In this document: piece by piece, positions 1 to 6,682 of the stretch
Position numbering within the stretch: the first letter of the stretch is position 1
Layout of the letters: each line of letters starts with the position of its first letter
IMG/VR virus record: IMGVR_UViG_3300022701_000402
Location: 1 to 21,252 of that record
Direction: 5' to 3' (one strand)
Length of the DNA: 21,252 nucleotides
Source of the DNA: a virus
Translations under genes and position numbers: made by a program
Notes under the pieces: generated by a model
Database searches by the model: none
Told to the model about the DNA's origin: nothing
The model's input: only the letters and a program-made list of their open reading frames with translations

Positions 1-1946
1 TCGGCTGGTTTTTGAAGCGCCGCCTTGGCAACCTCTGCCCCCGGGTGAGCCGCCCCTCTTCTGAGCGCTGCCTGTTCAACCAGCTGGTCGTCGGCAGCGA
101 CTCCTTCCACAGGCGCAGGCTCTGTGGCCGGTACTGATGTCGCTGCAGGCTGTTGCCCTTTTTGCAACATCTCGGCTTCGATGTCGAGATCTGCATACTG
201 ACTGCGATCAACGACCTGCGGCTCACTGATGCCCTTGACCGATTGCCGGATTGCCGCCTCGGTGCCTGGCGGCGGGGTGGGCTGGTAGGTTTGGTAGGCC
301 CGCTCTTCTGGGGATTGCTGGGTGAAGTCTTCATACTGACGTTGCTCTTCGGCGTCGATCGCCTGCATGGCCGGCTCGGTCGGCTCGACGGTTTGCGGGG
401 TACGATCCTGCCCAAAAAACTCAACGCCCGGCTTCGTTGCTTCTATTGCGGGGCCTTGCGGGGCCGGCAACGCCAGCTGCGCCTTTTCTTGCTGGATCGC
501 CTCGAGCCCAACCTTCGAGAGCGGGCCCATGGGCCGGCCTTGATTCTGCAGGGCGATTGCCTGCTCGGCGGCGTTAAGGTTTTCGACGCGCTCTCTGATC
601 AGGAGGTCGATGTCCTGGGGCTTGAGCCCAAAGTTTTCTTCGAGGAGCTCGGGTTCGCTTTTCAGGTACTGCAGCCGGGGCCCGTCGTAGTTCAGTCCTC
701 GAAGTGCGTCGAGGTTGTTGTCTCTGACCTGGTCACGCTCGGGATCGGCCGCCGGAGTTTTTTGGTCGGTGCCAGCTCCGCCTGCTCCGGGGAACATCAG
801 GCCCATGAGAAAGGCTGGGCCAACCGCGGCAAGCCCTGCCTCGCCCACGCCTTCTGACAACTTACGGCTGGCATCGGCATCCTGCATGGCCAGGTTTTCG
901 GTGAACTTTTCCCACGATTCCTGCGGGACTTCCTGGATCGATTCCTTGACGCCGTTGAGCACCTGCCGCAAGATAATGTTCTTGGCCCCAAGGCTTTTGT
1001 CAAATACACCAGCACCGAAGACCGGCGCCTGCAGGATAAACCCCACCGTGGTGAAGGCCATCGCCTTGGCTTCGGCGTCTTCAGAGAGCAGGGCAAGTGC
1101 ATTGGCGTGTCGCTGCTCGTCAGGCATATCGCCAAACTGATCATAGTAGTGTCGATACATCTTCGACTGCATGAGCTGCTCACGCGGCATCGCGGCGATT
1201 TCCTGGCCGACCTGTGCGGCGTTGGCCAGGCCCGCCTCGACCCCCTCAGCAGTTCCATAGGCAAGCCCGTTGGTGACCCAGTTAGCGGCATTGCCGGCCC
1301 ATTTCTTGCTAAGGCCAGTACGCTGGAAGGCGGTTGACAGGCCCTTTACAACGCCCTTCGCCTTGAGCCCCGCGGAAAGAGGTGTGCCCAACACTCCAAT
1401 AGCGGCAGTGCCCGGCAATGACTCGACGGCACCAAGCAGCGCCGAGTTGAACTTAGCACCAATTCCTTGATGCTTGTACCAGGCCTTGGATTTAAGCTCC
1501 TTGCCGTGTGCTGACGTTTTGTCCTCATAAAACGTGCTCGCCGTCTCGGCCCAACGGCGCAGGGGCTTCGGCCCCTCCTGGGCACCTATGCGGCCGAATT
1601 CCTCGATCTTATCGCCATATTTGTCGGGGAGCACCGAGCCGTAGTTCTCTATACCACGGCCAACAAACTCGACCGCCTGGGCGGCACTTTCTGCCAGCCG
1701 GGCTGACCCGGTCCCCAGCGTGGCGCCAACATCACCGACCTTTTCTCCCAGTGTGTACGGGTCGTCGGGAGCCGGGGCCTGTCGCTGCGGTTCGGCGTCA
1801 TGTGCGGGCTGGCGCTGGGCGACGCGCTTCCTGCTCTGCAGGAGCATCTCATACGGATCCGCCGATGGTTTCGGCTTCTGCTGCTGACGCATGCGGCTCT
1901 GCTCAAGCAGTGTGATCGGATCGGGCGCGGTGGTCTCAGTTACCAT
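1..1946 (-). CDS. Large putative internal virion (ejection) protein, N-terminal 648 residues, cut by window edge
   Basis: The reading frame is open from an ATG at 1946 to the left edge (648 codons, no stop), so the C-terminus is missing. It starts 6 nt after the preceding gene's stop, with a weak AGGT-type site upstream. The N-terminus (residues 1-65) is Gln/Pro/Arg-rich and repeats a DP-x4-LLxQSRxR-like motif (residues 9-20 and 30-41). Residues 160-245 and 295-390 are Gly/Ala-rich with hydrophobic stretches. Between them lies a charged helical part, and residues 331-352 (GVKESIQEVPQESWEKF) resemble the 'EG..E..QE' helical signature common in giant phage virion proteins. Residues 390-648 are Pro/Gln/Glu-rich linker. 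Known short-tailed phages place very long polyvalent proteins, sometimes with lytic transglycosylase or virion RNA polymerase domains, at the end of the structural operon. No catalytic domain is visible here, so the ejection role is inferred from position and composition. Confidence 0.8.
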   Translation of the reverse strand, partial: MVTETTAPDPITLLEQSRMRQQQKPKPSADPYEMLLQSRKRVAQRQPAHDAEPQRQAPAPDDPYTLGEKVGDVGATLGTGSARLAESAAQAVEFVGRGIENYGSVLPDKYGDKIEEFGRIGAQEGPKPLRRWAETASTFYEDKTSAHGKELKSKAWYKHQGIGAKFNSALLGAVESLPGTAAIGVLGTPLSAGLKAKGVVKGLSTAFQRTGLSKKWAGNAANWVTNGLAYGTAEGVEAGLANAAQVGQEIAAMPREQLMQSKMYRHYYDQFGDMPDEQRHANALALLSEDAEAKAMAFTTVGFILQAPVFGAGVFDKSLGAKNIILRQVLNGVKESIQEVPQESWEKFTENLAMQDADASRKLSEGVGEAGLAAVGPAFLMGLMFPGAGGAGTDQKTPAADPERDQVRDNNLDALRGLNYDGPRLQYLKSEPELLEENFGLKPQDIDLLIRERVENLNAAEQAIALQNQGRPMGPLSKVGLEAIQQEKAQLALPAPQGPAIEATKPGVEFFGQDRTPQTVEPTEPAMQAIDAEEQRQYEDFTQQSPEERAYQTYQPTPPPGTEAAIRQSVKGISEPQVVDRSQYADLDIEAEMLQKGQQPAATSVPATEPAPVEGVAADDQLVEQAALRRGAAHPGAEVAKAALQKPA

Positions 1947-1952
1947 GGGTGG

Positions 1953-2939
1953 TTACCTGTTGTAGTATGAAAAGGTCAGGGCCATGTGCCCGTCTGGATC
2001 ACTGATGGCGAGTTGGTCGAGCCAGGTTTCGGCGTCGCCTGACGCCATCGCCTCCTCAAATGCCCGCTTCAGGCTTGAAACCCGCTTCTCCCCCACCCGT
2101 TTGTAGGCCTGCTCCATCAGGATTCTATCGTCGGCCTCCTGGGCCTTGACCTCGTCGACCGAGGCCTCTTCCGGAAGGGGCTCATCCTGGGCCGCTGCTT
2201 CATCAGCAGCAATCTCAGTGGTGCTGGCCACCACCTTATCGGTGTTGGGGTCATAGATATACTCTTCTTTATCGGCCCCTTTAATGGTGATCAGGTCTTG
2301 AGACTCTGCCGGCTGGGGGGCGGCGCGGCCACCCAGGTCAAGGGGGAAGGTGCCGTCTGCGTTATAGGCCCGCTGGGCAGTTGCTGCGTCTCCCGCCTTG
2401 TACGCCTCTTTTCCGAGCGCAAAGATTTCTTTCTGGCGCTGATTTCTGGCAGTGGTCTTATTTGTCTCAAGGTTAAAGCCGTGCATCTGGCGGTTTTCCG
2501 CCATTGTGTTGGAGCTTTTCGCTCGCTCCAATGCCTGGTCGAAGCCGTGCATCTGGCGGTTCTGGGCGAGGGCGTTTTTATGCCCCATGCGATTAATCGT
2601 TCGCAGATTTTTCTGCCTGGACATTTCCTCACCGTGCTCACGGGCCCGGTTGGTGTCTCGAGCCTGGCGCATCCCGGCGACCCGGGCCGCGTTCTGCGGG
2701 TTGTTAAACCCACTTGCGGTGCCTGCAGCTGCCGGCCGCGGGGCTGAAACCCTGCGAGGGCCGCGGCCTCCGGCGACAACCTTGCTGCCACCGCCGGCGG
2801 CGAAGAAGCGTTGGCGGGCCGAGTCGTTGGGGGCTGGTTTCGCGGTTGACGCTGCCGGTGCGGTGCGCGCGACCGTCGTCGTCCGGGGTCCGCCCTTGGC
2901 GTTGCGGTAGATTTTTTTCTTCTTGTTGTCAGTAGCCAT
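1953..2939 (-). CDS. Basic, repeat-containing virion-associated protein of unknown function (328 aa)
   Basis: The ATG at 2939 shares one base with the TAA of the preceding gene (TAATG), so translation is probably coupled. Residues 1-85 are rich in Lys, Arg, Ala, Pro and Gly and look disordered and nucleic-acid-binding. Residues about 90-180 are Arg/Gln/Asn-rich helix and carry NRQMHGF twice, 22 residues apart. Residues 215-328 become acidic (many Glu/Asp/Ala) and end in a short folded-looking part (TWLDQLAISDPDGHMAL). A basic head, helical middle and acidic end fit a small internal virion or DNA-associated protein delivered with the genome. That is inference, as I recognise no family. It lies between the coiled-coil gene and the giant protein gene, 6 nt from the latter. 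Confidence 0.8.
   Translation of the reverse strand: MATDNKKKKIYRNAKGGPRTTTVARTAPAASTAKPAPNDSARQRFFAAGGGSKVVAGGRGPRRVSAPRPAAAGTASGFNNPQNAARVAGMRQARDTNRAREHGEEMSRQKNLRTINRMGHKNALAQNRQMHGFDQALERAKSSNTMAENRQMHGFNLETNKTTARNQRQKEIFALGKEAYKAGDAATAQRAYNADGTFPLDLGGRAAPQPAESQDLITIKGADKEEYIYDPNTDKVVASTTEIAADEAAAQDEPLPEEASVDEVKAQEADDRILMEQAYKRVGEKRVSSLKRAFEEAMASGDAETWLDQLAISDPDGHMALTFSYYNR
2476..2561. repeat. Exact 20-bp direct repeat inside the 328-aa protein gene
   Basis: The 20-mer aagccgtgcatctggcggtt occurs at 2476-2495 and 2542-2561, 66 bp (22 codons) apart. Read on the minus strand it encodes the repeated NRQMHGF. A weaker third unit (NRMGH) precedes them. Being in frame with period 22 codons, it is a protein repeat and not a regulatory site. 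Confidence 0.85.
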
Positions 2940-4471
2940 TACGAGTCTCCTTCTCCATAGCTGAAGCTCAGGCTCTCGGTGTACGAGTCGGAGGCCGACT
3001 CTGACTGTGAGGCCGAAACTGTAAGAGCGTTGGCGAGCGACCTGGTAAAGCTGTTTGAGGTGCTAATACTGGTTGACTCGCTTTTGCTCAATCCCTTACT
3101 GGTACTGTCTGAAACCGAGGCGCTTACATTCTGGGCTGAGAGCGCCGAGGCAAGGATCTGGGCGACAATCCTGCCGAGCTCCTCCTCAACCCCCAGCTTC
3201 AGCTGAATCTCGGCCAACACGGCCTGGACCATCTGTTCGTACTCTCCCAGGCTGATCTGGCCCTGCACCTCGGCGGCGCCGACCTGAGCCCGGTAGCGCT
3301 CAACCAGCGCCTGCAGGCGAGATGCCTCGGCCCTGACCTCCGCTTCATAGCCACCGATTTCAGCGACATACATCTTGATAACCTGCTCAATCACGGTGAA
3401 CTCAACCTCGACCCGCTTCACATAGGCATCGATCTCGGCCGAGTAAATCTCAGCGATTGATCGGTTCTTTGACGCGGTTGCCTCTATCCTGGTGCGCTCG
3501 GCGTCGACCTGTGTTTTGTAAATGTCATAGGTCCGGTAGATCGCTTCAAGCCTGACTTTGTAGTTGTCATGGAGAAAGGTGATGACCGACTTGGCCGCCT
3601 CAAGCGCCCGGGTTTGGACCTTGTCATGGCTGTCACGGGACAGGGTTTCGAGCTTGACCCCGACATCGTGCATAAACTGGGTATGTTGCCGGCCGTGCTC
3701 AATCTGCTTGGCGATCACATCAGAGTTGAGCAGCCCCAGGTTTCTCGAGTGCTCATTGCCGAGCATATTGAGGCGCTGCAGCAGACCGCCCGGCGGCGCC
3801 TTGTGCCCCTTGCTCGAGTAGTAGCGCTCGGCCTCGAGCCGCTTCTCTTCGTAGTCCTCATCGAGTTTTGCCCGGCCGCGAGCGATCAGGGCCGCTTCCC
3901 AGTCTTCGTCAAGCCCGGTGCCGCCGTTCTGGACAATATCAACGACAGAGTCGTAGAGCCGGTTCCAAAGGGTCGATATATAGGGCAGCTCCTGCCAGTC
4001 GAGTGTCTCGGTCGGGGCGTCGGGCAGGGCGGTGCTGGGGGCCTGGATCTCGCGCATAACGATGTCTTCCAAGTCGCCGCGCAGCCCTGGCGCTGTGCCC
4101 ACGTCAGGGGTCGTGTATGACGGCTTGCCCGGCTTATTGACGTTGAGCGCGTCGACCGCTGGCGGTGAGGGGAGATCGAGACTGATATTGGGGTCGGTGA
4201 CGCTGGTCTCGGGGAAGTTCCCCAGTTTTGACAGGGTCTCGATGGCCAGCTGGTGGTATTCGTCGATGAGCTTTTTGTTGCGGCCAAACTGATCAGTGAC
4301 CAGGTCGTTTGAAATGGACTGGTCCTGCAGCCAGCCGGCCGGAATATCGTGGTTGTAATACACCTTTGAGTTGAGGATGTCCGGCTTTTCCTCAATCAGC
4401 AGGTCGGCCTCTGCAACGCCGAACTTAGAGAAATCTTTCCGCAGCGCGGTTCTTTCAAGATTACTAGCCAT
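2939..4471 (-). CDS. Long coiled-coil virion protein with serine-rich C-terminal tail (510 aa)
   Basis: I chose the ATG at 4471 over the in-frame ATG at 4501 because GAAGGAG lies 9 nt upstream (4481-4487). The start overlaps the preceding gene's TAG by 8 nt. Residues 1-170 are mixed and Pro-rich (a segment near residue 100 reads like LDLPSPPAV). Residues about 190-430 are a nearly continuous charged heptad-like helix (for example EKRLEAERYYSSKG, then long E/K/R/A/I/V helices). The last 60-70 residues are dominated by Ser with Thr/Ala/Asn (SKSESTSISTSNS-type). This looks like an oligomeric rod with a flexible or fibrous end, such as a stalk, tail needle or internal tube. The family is not recognised. 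It lies downstream of the beta-rich tail genes and upstream of the presumed internal proteins, so either side of the virion is possible. Confidence 0.85.
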   Translation of the reverse strand: MASNLERTALRKDFSKFGVAEADLLIEEKPDILNSKVYYNHDIPAGWLQDQSISNDLVTDQFGRNKKLIDEYHQLAIETLSKLGNFPETSVTDPNISLDLPSPPAVDALNVNKPGKPSYTTPDVGTAPGLRGDLEDIVMREIQAPSTALPDAPTETLDWQELPYISTLWNRLYDSVVDIVQNGGTGLDEDWEAALIARGRAKLDEDYEEKRLEAERYYSSKGHKAPPGGLLQRLNMLGNEHSRNLGLLNSDVIAKQIEHGRQHTQFMHDVGVKLETLSRDSHDKVQTRALEAAKSVITFLHDNYKVRLEAIYRTYDIYKTQVDAERTRIEATASKNRSIAEIYSAEIDAYVKRVEVEFTVIEQVIKMYVAEIGGYEAEVRAEASRLQALVERYRAQVGAAEVQGQISLGEYEQMVQAVLAEIQLKLGVEEELGRIVAQILASALSAQNVSASVSDSTSKGLSKSESTSISTSNSFTRSLANALTVSASQSESASDSYTESLSFSYGEGDS

Positions 4472-6191
4472 CGTTTTCCACTCCTTCAAAGATGGCCTCA
4501 TCGTCCCCGTCGACGATGACGCGGATAGGGGCGAAGAGGACTTTCATATTTAAAATAGGACTGCCGGCGACCGTGCCGGGCAGCGCCCTGACATCGTGCG
4601 TAATCCCGCCGTAGGTCGCCGACGAAAACCCATACTCAAGGATTTTGTCGGTAATCGTGGCGGGGTCTTTTACGTATCCCCCGGCAGCGACCAATGCCTG
4701 CTTGTAGAGATCAACAAGGGCGGCGGTCGGCAGCAGGTGTTCGGGGGTATCTTTTACCGAGAACAGTCCTCCCCATTTCCCTGCCGCAAGGTTAAGATTG
4801 ACCAGACTGTGGAGCTCGTACCCGGCTGCGCTTCGATCCCTGACGTTTGCCAGCATGGTGTCGGCAAAAATCTTAGTTCCATCAGGCATGACCGGGAACG
4901 ACGGTAAAAATCCCATCCCCCCAAACGCCTCTGAGAGGCCGCTGTGCAGCTTCTTCGGGTCGGGCTCGGTGGTCGGGATGACGCCTGGATATACGGTCGA
5001 CATCTGGGGCGGGTACCAATCGTCTTTCAGGGCCCCGCCGAAACAAGCGCTGAAGTAATCAAAAAGCACCAGTTCGCCCCAGGGCGACATCACCGGCGTA
5101 CACATACCAACGTCATCGTTGCCGTACCCGTCCTTGACTGAGGTAACATTTAATATCGGTCCAAAGACCGGAGAGGCGTAACCGATTGCGTGGATACGCT
5201 GGTCGGGGTTGGGGCTGGTGTCCTTATAGCGATATGCCTGCACATTGGCGCAGGCGGCGGTCAGCGGGGTGGTCGTCAGATCAAAGTATTTTCTGGCCAG
5301 ATCCGAGTAGTAATCCTCATCAACCGTGCCGGCCGACACATTTTGGCTCAGGGCGAAATCAGTGGCAGAACAGCCATTGACATCGTCATAATAGAGGACA
5401 TTGGTATCGTCAGTTCCCGCCTTAAACCAAAAGTCCGGATGGAATGGGTGCAGGTAATAGTTGTTGGCAGCCAGGGTCGTGTTGTACCAGGTATCTGGAT
5501 CCGGCGGCACCTTTAGGGCGGTCTCGAGGATCGCGGCGCCGGGCTGCAACGAACCGATTGAGGTGTGCAGCGATCCGGCCCCATATTTGGAGGGGATAAA
5601 GGTTTCGTACCAGTTGATCGCGTTCTCGTAGCCATTGCCCTCTTTGCCCGTCATATCACAAAAGACTGCCTCCCACCCCTCCGTTCTTTCAATCTCTGAA
5701 GCAAAGCGGGTGGCTGAGAGAAACCCGATATAGGGGCAGCGTTTTGTGCGGACATCAACAAAAGACTTTGTGGCGTCATCCCAGATCCCGACCGCCACCG
5801 CGCTTGAAACATCGTCGCGGTTGTACCTCAAGAAAGACGTTCCGGCGTCGGTGTTGTCGGTAATGATGTCGACGTGGATATAGAACCTGGTGAAGACCTT
5901 CTCATTTTTGCGGGGCAAGGTGAGCCCCAGCTCATTTTTCTTTTCTTCCTCGTCGGCCCCGGCCTCTGGGGGCTCGGCGTGGACATGGATCTCCGCCTGA
6001 TTCTTGTGAATATTGATGCGTACCAGGGCACCGGGGACCCTTGGCTTGAGCACGTCATCCTCGAGTCGGCTGGCAGAATTCTCCCGGTCGCGCAGGTATT
6101 GCTCATACACGCGAAAGGCCTGCGGGACAAATGAGCGGGCATGCTCTTTGTCGCCACTTAGAAAAACCTGGATGCCTGGTTTGTTATGCAT
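4464..6191 (-). CDS. Unrecognised structural protein, aromatic-rich (575 aa)
   Basis: The ATG at 6191 shares its A with the TGA of the preceding gene (TGATG). GAGG lies rather far upstream and AGAAG close by, so coupling probably drives initiation. Residues 1-110 are charged, with a Glu-rich stretch (EAGADEEEKKNE). Residues 110-575 are rich in Tyr, Trp, Phe, Asp and Gly with many short beta-like segments (KCPYIGFLS-like, FDYFSACFGGA, NNYYLHPFHPDFWF). There is no signal peptide, membrane span or catalytic motif that I can identify. Size, composition and position in the tail block suggest a virion surface protein, possibly receptor-facing. This is inference only, and no known family comes to mind. 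Confidence 0.8.
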   Translation of the reverse strand: MHNKPGIQVFLSGDKEHARSFVPQAFRVYEQYLRDRENSASRLEDDVLKPRVPGALVRINIHKNQAEIHVHAEPPEAGADEEEKKNELGLTLPRKNEKVFTRFYIHVDIITDNTDAGTSFLRYNRDDVSSAVAVGIWDDATKSFVDVRTKRCPYIGFLSATRFASEIERTEGWEAVFCDMTGKEGNGYENAINWYETFIPSKYGAGSLHTSIGSLQPGAAILETALKVPPDPDTWYNTTLAANNYYLHPFHPDFWFKAGTDDTNVLYYDDVNGCSATDFALSQNVSAGTVDEDYYSDLARKYFDLTTTPLTAACANVQAYRYKDTSPNPDQRIHAIGYASPVFGPILNVTSVKDGYGNDDVGMCTPVMSPWGELVLFDYFSACFGGALKDDWYPPQMSTVYPGVIPTTEPDPKKLHSGLSEAFGGMGFLPSFPVMPDGTKIFADTMLANVRDRSAAGYELHSLVNLNLAAGKWGGLFSVKDTPEHLLPTAALVDLYKQALVAAGGYVKDPATITDKILEYGFSSATYGGITHDVRALPGTVAGSPILNMKVLFAPIRVIVDGDDEAIFEGVENDG

Positions 6192-6682
6192 CAGCTTCTG
6201 ATAATCCTCGATTTACTCTTCTTCATGACCCGCAGGTCAACGTGCAGCTCGTCGGCGATAAAGTAGGCGCCCCGGGCATTTCCAATCTCAAAGCTCAGAT
6301 ATGTCCCCTCGACCCGGCGATCTCCGCCAAAGGTAAGTTCCTGCCAGTTGCCGTCGTCAATCTTGGCGGTCAGTTTCTGCGCGGTGCTGCTGCGTCCGTC
6401 GGCACCCCAGGAGACGTTGACCGCCCCCTTGGCCCGAAAGCTCAGAAACCCGCTCAGTACCCTTTTTTTATTCTGCAGCCCGAAGTCATGTGCGACAAAG
6501 CGGGCAAAGGCTTTTATGTCTCGGCCGTTGTCATCATCAAAGCGTTCGGCCAGTTCGTAGACCCCGCCGCCGTCAAGCAGATAATGCTGGCCGTTAAAGG
6601 CGCACATTGAGTCGTAGGCGAACTGGTGGTACTGGGTGATGGCGCTCGTCTCAAGGGTTATTGCTAGGGATAGGGTAGCCAA
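6191..6682 (-). CDS. Conserved-type tail protein, probable C-terminal domain partner of the upstream repeat protein (163 aa, TTG start)
   Basis: Translation starts at a TTG (6680-6682), supported by a near-perfect GGAGGTGA six bases upstream. An in-frame TGA two codons before it rules out a longer protein. It overlaps the preceding gene by 19 nt in another frame. The sequence pattern is AYDSMCAFNGQHYLLDGGGV near residues 22-41, then YELAERFDDD, then HDFGLQNKKR and a run of beta strands ending in a basic tail (KKSKSRIIRS). From memory this matches a phage tail domain with the pattern FNS-aa-FNGxYY-aa-GLYEL-GDDD-aa-DFG-KR. In the relatives I recall it is the C-terminal part of a larger repeat-bearing protein. 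The exact role (tail hub or receptor-facing) is unknown. Confidence 0.8.
   Translation of the reverse strand: MATLSLAITLETSAITQYHQFAYDSMCAFNGQHYLLDGGGVYELAERFDDDNGRDIKAFARFVAHDFGLQNKKRVLSGFLSFRAKGAVNVSWGADGRSSTAQKLTAKIDDGNWQELTFGGDRRVEGTYLSFEIGNARGAYFIADELHVDLRVMKKSKSRIIRS

Noticed and set aside
153-857. 234-codon open frame on the plus strand
   Set aside because: It lies opposite the giant virion protein frame, has no good ribosome binding site, and its composition (Leu/Gly/Arg-rich) is typical of antisense shadows in GC-rich DNA.
3569-4120. 183-codon plus-strand frame
   Set aside because: Antisense to the coiled-coil gene, which has a strong start site and coherent protein sequence; all supported genes are on the minus strand.
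5431-5460. HPFHP motif shared by the 575-aa and 464-aa proteins
   Set aside because: Five residues with no similarity around them; probably chance or the same loop chemistry, not a shared domain.
6664-6682. Programmed frameshift joining the repeat protein to the 163-aa protein
   Set aside because: The 19-nt overlap has no slippery heptamer, and the downstream frame has its own near-perfect ribosome binding site.
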